Shown one piece after another: positions 50,530 through 63,356 of a stretch of 64,000 nt of DNA. This stretch comes from Takakia lepidozioides (Eukaryota; Streptophyta; Takakiopsida; Takakiales; Takakiaceae), in assembly GCA_030704615.1 (NCBI GenBank), contig CM060731.1, positions 35,402,001 to 35,466,000 on the forward strand, written 5' to 3'. The notes beneath the pieces were generated by a model that was not told where the DNA came from, did not search any database, and worked only from the letters and a program-made list of their open reading frames with translations. A program made the translations under genes and the position numbers. The stretch's first letter is position 1. Every line of letters starts with the position of its first letter.

Positions 50530-50880
50530 TTCTGTTGTTTAAGTGGTGTTTATGCCCTCTGTTGGGCTGCCACTTATTCATAGATCCCTGGCTTTTGGTC
50601 CTCTGCTGGCTGGTAAGCTTAGTTTAGAAGTTTGCAGGGTGTTGTCTTTCTCTGGTTCTCCTTGCTGCTTTTCAAACAGCCTCTTGTTTTTGGTGGCACA
50701 TTTTAGGTTCGTCCTTGCCTGCCTTGTACCTTAAGCTCCATCTCTTATCCCCCTTAGCTTTGGACTTGAGGCTCTGAGTGGTATCTCTGTTCTCAGCCTT
50801 ATGGTTTTTGTAAGGTTATTTTTTCCTAACCTAATAAAATTTCTAAGCTTAATCAAATATTAACTTTAGAATTGAGGTAA
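50530..50880 (+). mobile_element. retroelement 3' end, copy 1
   Basis: Contains GGCTCTGAGTGGTATCTCTG, CAGCCTTATGG and TGTAAGGTTATTTTTTCCTA followed by an A/T-rich end. The same series recurs at about 51590-51690, so it is a repeat; the TTATTTTTTCC then AATAAA-like ending suggests a LINE 3' terminus. Confidence 0.5.
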
Positions 50881-51469
50881 GAAATAAAACCCTCAACGAG
50901 TCATAGAGGCAAATACACAACAGAACAAACCCGTGACACCTGAGTCCCTTTCTAGATGGAGTAATAGATAAATAAGTACGTTCTGCTTTTTTATTTTTGG
51001 TGTGTGCCTTATGGTGTACTTGGTGTAATAACAGAAGGAGAAACCAGCTCGTTGTAGCATTTGACAGCTCGTGGGGTAGGGGAGGGTTCTTTTGCAGACG
51101 GATTTCAGAGTCAAGAGTTCAGTGGTTTGAAGACCTCCCACCCTGCTGGCAGCTCCGTAGGAGCCAAACGGTGCCCCCTCGAATCTGAAGGAGAAGTGAA
51201 TTGGAGGCACAAAAGAAGTCTTAGAACGGCAAAATCTAAGGCGCAGTTATCATTTGAGAATCCCAAAAGGAAGCGGGGTTCCTCTTGATTACGAGAAGGA
51301 TTCTAGTTCCCTGCCTTCCTTTTTGGAAGATTTGATCATTTCTTTGGTCGGTCAGGCTGGGGCAGGGTTGATCTATGCTTCTTGCTCTCCTCCCTGCTGC
51401 TAGGGTTATTGGTTACATTTTCTTTCTTGCCATAGTTGTCTGCTGCTAGTGCTACAATATGGTGTAGTT
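50881..51469. other. no gene seen
   Basis: Open frames on both strands around 50893-51288 overlap each other and carry no recognisable domain. Confidence 0.45.
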
Positions 51470-51720
51470 AGTTTATGGCTCCAGCTCAGGCCCTGCCGAT
51501 GGAGTGGAGCTCCCCACAGAAGTTGATGCTTGGCTCTTCTGCCATGCCTTAGCTTTGTCCACTTTATCTCCCCCCTCTCTTTAGATCTGCAGGCTCAGAG
51601 TGGTATCTCAGTCATCAGCCTTATGGCTCTCTGTAAGGTTATTTTTTCCTTACCTCCTTTTTAATAAATTTACATGGCTACTATCCCCATGTTCTAAATT
51701 TTTTTTGTTTAAAAAAAATC
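51470..51720 (+). mobile_element. retroelement 3' end, copy 2
   Basis: Shares GGCTCAGAGTGGTATCTCAG, CAGCCTTATGG and TGTAAGGTTATTTTTTCCTT with 50760-50840, again followed by a T/A-rich end. Confidence 0.5.
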
Positions 51721-51839
51721 AAATAAAGTTCTAAAGGGCTTCCTCCCCTTTTATGCAAAAAAAACAAGCTGCTCCGCCACAAGAGGCTCTGTCCTTGCTC
51801 TTTCCTTAGGTGAATTTTGGGGTTGTTGTTTTATACTTT

Positions 51840-52150
51840 TTCCACGGCTTCATGAATCATGCCCATCAACCCTCCATAGACTAGGCTTGATGGATAAGCC
51901 TAGTTCTCCGTTCTCCGCCTAGGCAAGATGTCTCCACAATGCCTCTATCCCTTGCCGCTGCCGTGCCCCTGTGTGGGATTGTTCTTGACGGTATGTATGG
52001 GCGTTGATAGTCCTATAGGTCTCATGGCCCATAAATGAAAGGGGGTTAAATTTTCCCCCTCCTCAAGGGGCCTGAATTGCAGGCTGTCGCTCCCAGGTTT
52101 CCTTTTCAAAATAATAATAAATATATAAATAAAATAAAATAAAATAAATC
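51840..52150 (+). mobile_element. retroelement fragment with shared SINE-type 3' end
   Basis: 52063-52099 (CAAGGGGCCTGAATTGCAGG, CTGTCGCTCCCAGG) matches the 3' part of the SINE at 23455-23715. It ends in a simple A-rich tail (ATAATAATAAATATATAAAT, then AAAAT repeats) to about 52150. The 5' part has no tRNA-like head. Confidence 0.55.
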
Positions 52151-55100
52151 GTATTAAAGAGAGCGAAAAGGGCCTACTAGCCAGTGCTGGCAAGGGATAA
52201 GGCATGGAAGGAATTACTAATTTATTCGGTAGTCCGTCCCTATTTACTAAGGTTTCCTTTCTGTTTGTCCCCCCATGTCAATGATGTTTCTTTTTGTTTT
52301 TTTTTCCGGAGAATGGGGATTGGAGCCCAAATTATGTTCAGGAGGTGGAAAATTAACCTCCTAGGCTTACAGTGGGGATAATGGTGTTTTGACTTTTGAT
52401 GTGTTATATCTAATTTTAGATGATTTTGATGATATGATTTACTAAGATAAACTATTTGCATCATCATGAATTGAAATGAAATGACCAGATCATAGTCAAA
52501 CCAGAACGGAGTGAGTAATGTAGTCCGGATCAAACTAGATCTTGTGACGGCGCTCCGTTGCGTAACTAGAAATGTTGACTACGACGGTTGTTTGTAACAG
52601 AAACTGGAGGCAGGTGACAAACCATAAGACCCAGTCCCCCAACAAGATGCGGATTAAGAACCTTATTGGCTCCTTGAGCTGCTCCATGGGGAAGAACTGC
52701 TCCATGGGGAAGACTCTGGGGGGAAGACTGGGCCGCACAAACTAGAGGTGGACGGAGGGGCACCCAACAATGGCCATGGTAGAGCTTCCGGGAAAGAGCA
52801 GGCATGTTTTGTTGGCTCGTCACAAGGATATGACAAAACCAGTTTGATCTTTCCCCAAGTAACACTCCTTGGTTCGACAAGTGATGAATACTGGATGAAA
52901 AAATGACAAGCACATATAATTGTATAACTTCTTAAACTCATTATAGATGAAATTCAAATGGAGGCGCAGCTGTGTAACTAACCACCACCTTTTTTTAGTT
53001 TTTAATAATACACATTTCCTCCTTAGAATGGAGGTTAGGTTATTTTACGAGCAGCCGCCCATGAGTACGTGGAGTATTCTATCTAGAAACACTCTCATAC
53101 TTACCATCCTAAAATAATGCCCTTACGAAACAAAATCTGGTCACAAAGAAGAAAAACAAAACAATTTGAAAAAGTGGCGTTCAAAAACAGGGATAAAACG
53201 TAACCAAGGTTGGATGATATCCATCGTACTGATGAACGTCACCAAGAAATTGATGAATAATTTCACTAGCGAAATGTGTGTTCCTGCCATCACACCATAA
53301 GTCATATTTTGGCCCGGGAATTGCATGTTTTACAAGTTTGGTATATCCACCTGGAAGTCGTTTTATTTGGTATCCCCCTTTTTTTTTTTTTTTTTTCTTT
53401 TTTTTTGGTTAACAGGGGTATCCCCCTTTTAGTCACTAAAATGCATTGTGACAAGAAAGAATAATTAATGAAAAAGAGGAGGAGAAAAAGAAAAAGAAAA
53501 GTGAGGGTGTGCGGTTCTGAAGATGGTGACCGGCTGAGGAGGGCGAAGGAGACCGGAGGAGGGCGGTACGTGCGAAGGGGCGACCGGAGGGGAAAGAGGG
53601 ACGTTGACCTGGTAGGTGGCGTGGTGGACGATAAAGCGGTCGTGGAGTATACTTAGCCAGAGCTCGCCAGCGCAGCTTCGCCGCAGTTTCGAGACGTTTA
53701 CCGAGCAAATATGGAGGGAATTTTGGTATGAAACCGCACGCATCCGAATCGCCATCCACTTTCGCCGGCGGCGAGACAATGAATGAAATCGCAACGATCG
53801 GGGATGTCATTCGTTGCGATAGGGTTGAGGTGCTCGAGTTAATAGAGATAATAAATGAGGCAGGAAGGTGATGAACGAGGACTGATCGACAGCCAAGAGT
53901 GCGTGCTTTGTCAATGCCCGGACAACTCGATCGTTGCGTATTCGAGCTGGCTGCCTGACACCCTCTTGCTGCTTTGCTTGCTCTGCTTGCTTGCCACAAC
54001 AGCTCATCACAATCATCCACACCAGACCGGAGATGAACTGCATCTCTGGCTTGCCTTCATTGATCGGACATGTCCTTGCCAAGAAACTCCTGGTGCTGAC
54101 AAGCCCCGCACATTGATGTGCGAAAAGGTACGTACGCTACCGATTTGAAGTTATAGAATGGTGTCGTGGCTCATTTTCCTTGCAAATATGTATCAAAAGG
54201 AGGATATGTATGTACTAACGTACTAACTACAAATTCGGGGTCATATGTTGTGCAGTGTTTGCGAGGTCTGTAAGAGCACCTGATGACAATGAGGAAGATA
54301 ACATCTTCCAAGTTACATATTAACCGGATCTAACCAGATGAGTCCGACATAAGTTCAAATCCATTTGCATTTGTTTTCAACTGAAAGAAAATATCTCCAC
54401 ATTAGAAACTTATAAGACTATTACTGAATCCTGATGTATTTCATTTGGGGAAGGCTAAGTTCATTATGGAAAGCATCGGAATCTAGGTCTAAAAAAGTTT
54501 ATAAGAGTTGCTTTTTGTCGGTTTCATTCTCTATTGCCTTGGTGTTGAAGCTCTGCATGAGTTTCTTGGTGGGATCCGAATACCAACCGCTTCAAATTCA
54601 TTTCATTACGTTACCAAGCTGATGATGACAAAGCAAACCAAAGCAAAGAAAGGAAAGTGATCGGAACCTTGACATGTTTTATTGGTGTATCCTCTGACCC
54701 GTTTCCCTATACAAGAAGTCTCCACGTCCCTCGTTCACGTCCTTCCCTTGCGTAAACAACTGCTGGGAACTTTCCGACACGTGTGATGGAAACGGAGCCG
54801 GGTACCTTACAGAACAGAAAGATTCCTTGCCAGGACCCTGAAGCCCAGGAAACAGGAAACCCCTGCTTAGGGAAGAGTGCTGAAAATGCAAAGGAAAATT
54901 CCCGGCGGTTCTTCACCTACCTACATGGAGATGAGCTGATCCATCTGCAATTCCAAAGTCCTCCTTCCTGAACCGAACCCCAGTGTTTACTTAGTAAAGT
55001 TGGCTGGACACTAAACAGACTTAAGCAGTTTTTGTTTTAGAAGACCTTTTTTGAAAAATTTGCATTGAATTCAAGACTCTGTGGAACAGAACCCACACAG

Positions 55101-56388
55101 CACCAGGGCTTCCTACAGCTGCTGAAGATGAATGTCTGCAAATCACAACAGTCGTTCCCACTTGTGCACAGTATCAGTCTCATTGGATTACTATGATGAT
55201 TTCAGACCAGCTTGCTTGTGGTGGTTACAATGTCATGCTCTGAATGCTACAACATTGAGAAAGCCTCAATAAAGTTGGGGCAGAGATTGGAAAGAATGGG
55301 TTGCAGCGGCCAGTAGGTCTCATGGTTTTTGTGACAACCTTATTTGCAGATGAAATGGTCCTGGGAGAGCCTGTGTGGAGGAGCAAGACCGCTTTTAGTT
55401 AGAACTACAAAATATTAGGTGCTTTTATATTCTTGAATCGTGGTAGCCTGTACACGCAACAATATGGACAAAGGTTTCAACTGCAATCCATTTCACAATG
55501 GCATAAAAAAGGCACCTGCCGCGTTCACATGTCCAGGCAGGGGTTATCGCAATTGATTTCTAGAAAAGGTAAGGTCCATGCAGTAAGGGTGATCTGAAAA
55601 ACTAGTGGACGTAATCCTGTGTTTCGAAGCCTTCAGTCAATGGATCCTGTGTACATTACTGGCCATGGACATGGCAACACCGAGAAAATGAAAGTGAAGT
55701 CTTCCATCAAGTAACTAAATAAGACCGACTGGCTATAGTGCTTTGTAACAAGGAAGATTCACATGCATAAAGCCACTAGCTCCCTGATTGAGCAAGGAAA
55801 CAAGAACTGGGACAGAGTCTCTTACCTTGCACTGTAGTAGTCATAGCGCTTGATGAATCATATCTCACCACTGCCACCTGCAAGATGATATTCAAACCAC
55901 AAACATAGGTCTTTGAAACCACTATCCTGCAGGGAAATAGAGTCACTGTTTTCCAGCATATTTCACCACGGCTCCCCTGAGCTATGGCAGTTTTCATTTC
56001 TGGCAATACCCTTTAACCAAGACATGCCACATACCAACGAACAGTCACATATTGCTTGCCCGAATGAAAAATCATTGGCCCCTCCAATTCAATCGTGACA
56101 CATTCTCCGGTTAAACAAAAAGTCACCGCTGGGAGGCCTTCTTTATAAATACAAGGGAAGAGCTTGAGAAGGCCCTAGCAGCCAATCATGGCAGACCTAC
56201 CACCCCAGCCCCCTAAAAACCCCCTCCTGAAAGCATGCAAAGCGTAACCAAGGCCTCCTAGAGACTCATGTAACAGGGCCTCAAACTCTCTTCCAAGTTC
56301 AACCCTAAGCACCAGCCAAAACGGTTGGGATCAGGCATGACCACTACACAACTGTTTTGCTGGTCTTATGATCTATTTCTGCACTATT
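52151..56388. other. intergenic, no supported gene
   Basis: 4.2 kb without a recognisable gene. A long T-rich run lies at 53379-53408. A GC-rich part, 53500-53860, contains overlapping open frames on both strands (194 residues minus, 62 residues plus) that have low-complexity composition and no domain. The last ~600 bp must contain the 3' UTR of the NIN-like gene. Confidence 0.5.
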
Positions 56389-59300
56389 TCAGCTTATAGA
56401 GCCACTGCAACGAACCATCAGTTTGATGGTATGGCCCCCAGTAGTTTGCATCACCTCAATACACTCTTGCAAGTCAGCGTCACAACTAAGTACCATCCAT
56501 TCTGCATCATCATCGAGGTATTTGAGATCAAAAGCCCGCCCTCCAACTTTCAGTCTGCGCCCTACCTCATCTCTTAGATCGAAATAACCTGCACCTGTTG
56601 GCAGCTTGAAACGCACAGTGTCATCCCCAATTGTGGCCTTTACTGTGACGGCTGAGACCTCGTCATGGCTTTGCCAAGACCTCTTTTGAGAAGTGCCTCC
56701 AGCACCAGATGATGGGGAGCTACATTCACTGCCACCCTGTGCAGGCGAGGAACCAAACTGCAGTGAATTCAGGTCAGACTCACTCGTCCCACCAGTAACC
56801 TCCCTCTCCTCATCAAAAGTTTTGTAATTGGCAGATGACACGGGAACTTCAATTCTGCCACACCGGAAGTCGCCCTTCAATGCTGCAAGGGCAAGATGAT
56901 CCCCATGCACTCGAGATTCCTTACCACCCGCCCTTGATTTGGTAAAATCCGACATTGAGCTGCCTCCTGACAATTCTCTACATTCTCTAGATGACCTGCC
57001 AAATGCTGAGCCGGATTGGCTTCTTTCAGGGCTCCCATTGGCAGCTTGCAAGCTCTGAGCTGCCGAGTGGCTACCAGCACCAGCAGCCCATTCTGGATCT
57101 GCTGCCCTTACACCAGTGACTGCTACATCATTAGCTGGCGAGAAAGGACTTGCAACAATCCCGCTACATGAATCCATGGAACCATGTCCCACGACGGAGC
57201 CTTGGCCCGAATTTCTATCGTTCATCCTTTGTACTTCTGAACCTGAAAACCTCTGAGCACCGTTACTTAATACAAATCGACTGCCTTTATTGGCAGGACC
57301 ACCACTTTGTTCACCTGAGGCAGGTCTTTCCAAGTCAGGCTTTGATGCAGGAGGTGGGAAAAACAGCTGCTGAGGTGACAAAGGAACAGACTTACCATCC
57401 TCATCCTTTATGGTGGGTAACAGGTCTGCACCCCCTTTGCTGGTCACAAGCTGTTCCTTGCTATCACTGTTACTGGGAGATGGAGTAGCCCATGAAACTG
57501 ACCAATTCCCTTGCGAAGATGAAACATCCTTTCCCATTTGCCCTCCTGTCACAACAGCAGCTGCAACTGCTGCTGAAGCAAGATCACCTGTGAGAGCATT
57601 GATGCATAGGGCCCCATCTGCACCTTGCACTGAGTCAATTACTCCCTGCAGCTTTTTCAGAGAGCGGCTCACTTTGTTGATTTTCCGGGAAGGCCACCGT
57701 GAGATGCCATGTTGTCGGCAGATTCTCTTCAGTGTTGTTGGGCACACTGCAAAGTAAACAAGATGTAAAAGCACTTCAGTAATCCCGAAAAGAAACGACA
57801 CGGTCAACAAGTTATCAAGCTATCAACATTTCTGTCAAACTGTTGAGGATGGCTCAGCAATTTCAAGCCCATGTACACCACCAAATTTTAAGCTAGGATG
57901 CACCAATCTTGATGTTTACACATGGCAAACAGATGATAAAGGTCGCAGCAACACTTGGGGCCGTTTCCATCAACAGCACCCATTTCTGACTTGTACAGCA
58001 GGAACCCAGCTTTACACAACCAATGGAGGATACTCAGGTTTCAACTACTTCAAGTGTTTGCTACTGCTTCCAGTCCAGAATCAACCCAATAGACAGCTGC
58101 TAGATGTGCAAAAAATTGAAAGATAGTATAAATATCAACTGAACTAGCCCTTTCCATCTTCCTCTCATCCAACCGCACCAGCAACTTCCACAAAGGAACA
58201 AAAACTGCACAGTCCTGGACATGCTGCAGACTTCTTAAGGAGTTTTGGTGGGAAACGGTTGCTCCCAACAACAGGAAAATTGGGTATATATCAGTGAAAA
58301 CTGAACAAGCCACCACCCCTTTCTGATGAGGTGTGGTCCTGACTTAGATATCGGAGTGAGCAAGGAAGTCTGCTCCAACCAATTTCCTGCTCCATATTGT
58401 ATCACTACAGATTTGAAGCTTTGAAACTGCTGCTAGTCATCTGTATCATGTCAAGGAAACAACAGCAGGATGGAGCTGACTGCTTTGTGAAACAGGTAAA
58501 CAAGACAGCTGCTGCAAAGTCTTCCCCATCCCGGTGAAAGAAGACCTAGCTTTGATTTGGCCCTTACGGTTCAGTGTTTGTCTTTAATAGGATATGAAAG
58601 AAGACCAACCGCCAATGCTCTTCGCTGCATCCTTCAGGCTCCCAGCAAAGTACTGCTGAAGGACATTCAGGCCAATTGTCTTCTCAGTCGTCCCTCGCCT
58701 CCTGTCAAGCCTTCGCCTGTAATTTGCAGCAGCATCCTGCGCTACATTTGTGGATCCTAACTCTCCCACTTCAACTCCTAGATGCATTGCAGTTTGCTCA
58801 GGCTGGTAAGATGGAGGAGGCTCTGGAAATTGACCAGATTTTTCTTCTTGTGTCTCTTGAAGCTGCTGATGCAACTGCTGATGTGACTGGGGCCTCTGAT
58901 CTGAGGGTGGAGGTGGTGGCTGCAATTGTTGCTGCTGCTCTTCTTGCTGACCTGGTGATGAGTGAGATTTTACCTCATGGTTCACAATTGGGGTGGTCGG
59001 ATCAAAACCACGTCCTGCGGGAGCTTCAACCTTCTTATCTTCCACAAGTTTGACCGACTTTTTGTCACCTTCCACACTTTCTTCAAGGGCCACAGTTACC
59101 CTTTCTTCCTCAAACTCCTTATCAGTTATTGTGCGCAAGCTTCTACAGACACGCTGCATTGTGATTGAGAGGGAGTTCAACATCAATTGCTGTTCTTGGC
59201 TGTCTATGCAAGTTGGGGGAAGGAAAAACTCCAGGACGAAGTCATCTCTGCCAGAGTGAATGCTTCTCAGGCGGATGGCGACAGCCGCAGACAAGCCAAA

Positions 59301-61638
59301 AAGCTGGGCAAAATGCCCAAGAGGATATTCAATCTTGCTATAATTCTTCACATCACTTTCAAAATAGGGCTGGTTTGACTCAAAGGCCTTGCCTGGAACA
59401 CCCTGTCCCATCTCCAGAGTGTGCTCCAAACAGGCGTGGCGGAAACCCCACATGCGAGTATCACTCACGTAGCAAGGACCATCTCCTGTGTGTAGGCGCA
59501 AACAGCTGCTACTGCTGTTGCCTCCATCCTCAAACAGAACCTTCTTACTCCCACTGCTCGTTAGGACATTGGTTCCAAGATGACCGCCAGGTACCCAGGT
59601 CTGAGCCAGTGGCAGCTTATGGGTCTCGCACGCAGCTGTCAACACCTCTGTAATCTCCGCCAACGCGGCTTGTCGGCCCTGAGTGCACACCTGATGCAAC
59701 CTCTACACCAGTAAGCAACTGGTAACCCATTCTTAGCTGGGGATTCACTGCTAAGACTGGCTCATCTACAACCCAAATACATCTCCTATACTCCTTCCAG
59801 CCACTTTGTCTTTAGCAACGACCGCCACCACACAAGCTGCTGAAGCAACTTAACTTCAACTTCAAACTACCAGCAGAGTTTACTAAAATTGACCATGAAT
59901 TTTTGGACATAAATCGTTGCATGTACCTGCACTACCGGAGATTCCAATCCATCCGAAGATGCTAAATTCACAGCCTGCAAACAACCGCCAGCCAGCCTTC
60001 AGTTCTAAGACTCCTGGCACTAATCTTGACAACATCCACATGAAAATGGGGTTCGTAGTTATTTGGATGCAGGGGACTGCAGCATCGTTTACTGGTTCCT
60101 TGGCAAACATGGCAATCAAGGGTTTGAGCATTGCCAACATGGACGAGGGGCCCAATCCACTTGAGTGCGGGCATCAAAAGACTTTTCAAATGAAGTTCAT
60201 CTGTTACCCTAGCACACCTCCCAAAAGGTGACACGGTATTTATCCCCGTTTCTCTAGTCTGGTTGCCCATCTGTCCACTCTGCTGCGACAATATGTTCAT
60301 AAAACAAGGGGGAGGGGGGGGGGCCGGGGCAGATATGAAAGACACCTGCAGAGCTCGACATATGATGTCTATTTCGGGGGCGTACTGAACCTTTTCGGCC
60401 CTCATGACCAGTTCGATAACAGCGAGACAACTCCTGGTGACAGGATCGAAGACGGGAACTGCAAGAGTGCCGCGCACATCACACCTTTGGGCATCCTTCA
60501 CCCGTAGAAACTCCTGGCTGCTATAGAACTGCACATTAGGCGACCATTCAGGAACCTGATGCAAAAACACTCGGCCAGGAAGGCCAGGGAATGCTCCCGA
60601 GTCCTTCTCAGCTGGAAAATCATATTTTTCAGAAACAATGCGGTAAGAACAGAGCCGATCATTTTCCTGCTCCAACACATAAGGCTGCTCTCGCGTGGTC
60701 AGGAGAATCTTGTCGCCTTGAGCTATTGGCATCCAAACTTGAACAAGGACATTCCCCCGCAAGCGCCCTATGAACCGCAAGGCCTGCGTCACTCTATCTC
60801 GTAGTGATGGTGCTCCGCTTCTCTTCAGACCGCGCTTCGTCTTACTTCCCAGGTCTGCACTAGGAAATTTTACCACTTCCTCTTCCCCACCATTCCTGCA
60901 CAAAGGAGCAGCCACGTCTGACACAGTGTTCTGTTGCAACTTTACCTTCTCAACGCCTCCCGACAGACCAGTGCCTGCATATTGTATCGCACCCGAACCA
61001 ACTGTATAGGCGAATCGGCCGCCAGGCAAGCTTCCAAGGTCGCCACAGTTCCCGACACTCCCTATCACCCCTACATCCAAAATGCCCGGAGACGGCACCC
61101 CTAGAAGCTGGTGAGAAAGCAGCATTTGCGAAACATTTGAAATGCCCCGTCCAGAAATAGGGTTCAAAGATGCAGCCCCGGGACTGTATCCCCGGGACGG
61201 AAGAGCTCCGCAAAAACCACCTCCCAGATGTGCATGGTCCAGCAACTCTGACAGCCTCGACGGTGGAGGAGACTGAGATTCCAAAACTTGAAGAAGATCT
61301 GAAGATTCTGTTTGAAACCGCTCCGACGTCATAGCCGCCTGCGGAAACACAGCTTGCGCGGGGGGAGATTGCGAAATCGGCGATGAAAGTGATACTCCCC
61401 CGAAATTGGGAGAAAACACAGGCGAGAAGTTCATGTAACTCGGCCCTAAATCTGCTTGATTCCCCATCCACGGCTCGCACATCTGATCGCACAACGGGTC
61501 CAGATCCATAAGCTCCGACAACACGGAATCATCCACCATAAACTTCGACTCTCCAGAGTTGTTCGACACCCCTCCGGCCAGCAAATCCGCAGCTCGCCAT
61601 CGCAGCACCGAAGCCTCGTTGGGAGGCACGTCCATCAT
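56389..61638 (-). CDS. NLP: NIN-like protein (NLP) transcription factor, 4 exons
   Basis: Exons 60346-61638, 59927-59974, 58610-59702 and 56389-57746 join in phase to 1,263 residues, longer than most angiosperm NLPs. NLPs are nuclear transcription factors that switch on nitrate-responsive genes. The N-terminal conserved region ([20 protein letters not shown] to [10 protein letters not shown], about residues 270-400) corresponds to the nitrate-response, GAF-like part; exon 3 opens with the conserved [20 protein letters not shown] and LAQTWVP. The RWP-RK DNA-binding domain spans the exon 3/4 junction ([20 protein letters not shown], then [22 protein letters not shown] at 828-833). A PB1 domain ends the protein ([40 protein letters not shown]). 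A Gln/Pro-rich linker precedes RWP-RK. The open frame continues upstream of 61638 without stop for at least 250 nt but has no earlier ATG, so [10 protein letters not shown] is taken as the start. Confidence 0.95.
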
Positions 61639-62823
61639 GAGATACCGATACCCCTCCTTCCCCCCTCCACTTCCACACCACAAATTCACAAACTTCCCCT
61701 GCCAAAATGCAGGGTTGGGGTTACGCTCCACCACAGATCCCCTAACACTCCCCCGCGGAGCTCCATCCCCACTGATGCTGCTTTCCGATGAATAAAAACT
61801 TAAAACAAAGTCTATGTCGTTAACTACGGACTCTTCGTCTGTCCCACCAGCTCTCCTCCCGCACCCTAGCGACAGCGACAGTAACCCCAGCGCGGCAGGC
61901 AGCCGAGCAGCGCATGGACGACGACGGCAGCATGCGCGCTACAATCGTACGCTCGCGTGCAGCACGACACACAAGCACAGAACGCAGCAACCAAAGGCAG
62001 AGAGGCGCAGGCCGTACGGCCGGCGTGTGCCTGCCCTGCCTCCCTTTTGGCTTTACTCTGCTCGCCGTCCGGCTATTCACGGCTCCGGAACCGTGCGCGC
62101 CGGCTTGCGGATGAATAACCCCCTTCCCCATCCACTCCTCACTAGCAGAGGGATGGATAATCATCGGAATATTTTAGCCTCGTCCACTCCGGCACGTATT
62201 ACACCAATCATAGTCTGCCGATGGTACCCCTCTGCCGGATAACCTCATCATCATTGTACCGAGACGGAGATGAATGACAAACCACATCATAATTCATCCA
62301 CGTTCCATAGATGACAAGCGTTAGTACCGGTGTGGTACCGGTAGCCAGTAAGTAGTAAATTTTTAAACATCGGAAGGGGAAGATAGAAGCGAGAAAAGGG
62401 ATGATAATGACGGGCATGGGGATCGAGTCAACTGGTTTTGTCCTTTTTCGTTTTTTTAAAAGTATTAGAGAGAATCTGGAGATGGATGAGAAGAGCGGAT
62501 GAATGTGCATCCGCTCGTGTGAGAGGCACAAGCTACTTGTTTTGGTTTGTACCACTTGGTACGGTGGCCAGCCGCCGGGTAGTACGCGACCGTACGCAGG
62601 AGGCAGGAGCGCCGACCGAACGTCAAAAGGGAGCCCGCGTTCTCCCATAATGTGGGGTGGCGCCAACCCGGATGTACGGCGCCGCGTGGCCTGCGCGCTC
62701 TGCATATCTTCGAGGATGAATGATTCTTTCGGATGTAACTGTCCGGCTACGGATGAACACTTGCCGCCATCCGTAAGCTGTCCACGTCAGGTATATTTTC
62801 TCCCCTTAAAGAGTAGCAAGTGG
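61639..62823. promoter_or_regulatory. upstream region of the NLP gene
   Basis: GC-rich to about 62120, then mixed. A perfect 9-bp inverted repeat, GAGCGGATG ... CATCCGCTC, lies at about 62494-62517, and GGATGA words recur to 62760. GTACCGGT occurs twice at about 62323-62342. No coding feature is supported. Confidence 0.4.
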
Positions 62824-63356
62824 CTAAGCCCTAAAGTAATAAGGAGAGGGCCCAACCCCCAAAGGAGGCAGTAACTGCAAGGCGAAGTGGCTCTTAGTTA
62901 CGCCTGCTTCGGCCAGAGTCTTCTCTCTCTGCGAATGATGCCCACAATGCACTCCCGTTGTAGAGGATACAACGCCCTTCATGGGTACAATGTACCACAT
63001 CTTTGCATGACAAGCACCTGTACATGTGGGAGGTAATTTGCAGTGTGCACATGTGAATGTGTTCTTCGGGATAGTGACACCAACTCTGCACGGATCCTTC
63101 CACTTCCCCACAAAATTGCTAGAGTTCCGAGACTTAGGAAGAGATGTGGGCACAAATCGTTCTCGCATTCGAAAGCTCCTGCACAAACGACATATTGGAG
63201 CATATATTGTGGCATTGACACCTTGGACGTGGATTTTGTTATGCACCAGGGGTGACTATCGTGCTTCCTATCCCTGCCAATCAATCCGCACCTATCATTT
63301 TGTTGCTCTTCCTTGTAGGGTATTTCAAAGATAAGGTCGCCATCAATAAAGCTCAA
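62824..63356 (-). pseudogene. frameshifted Cys/His-rich protein remnant, possibly transposon-derived
   Basis: One minus frame reads MSFIDGDLIFEIPYKEEQQN ... HPWCITKSTSKV ... VVCAGAFECENDLCP; the downstream part is coding-like only in another frame (DPCRVGVTIPKNTFTCAHCK, CTGACHAKMWYIVP, GVHCGHHSQ). The switch occurs near 63150. The spaced Cys and His residues suggest a zinc-binding module. I do not recognise a named family; the pattern is reminiscent of plant transposon proteins, which is an inference. Confidence 0.4.

Noticed and set aside
53436..54020. 194-codon minus-strand open frame
   Set aside because: Low-complexity composition with a poly-Phe/Ser end coming from an A-rich tract; overlapping frames on the other strand; no splice or domain support.
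56877..57757. open frames opposite or in other frames of NLP exon 4
   Set aside because: Shadows of a well-supported RWP-RK/PB1 exon.
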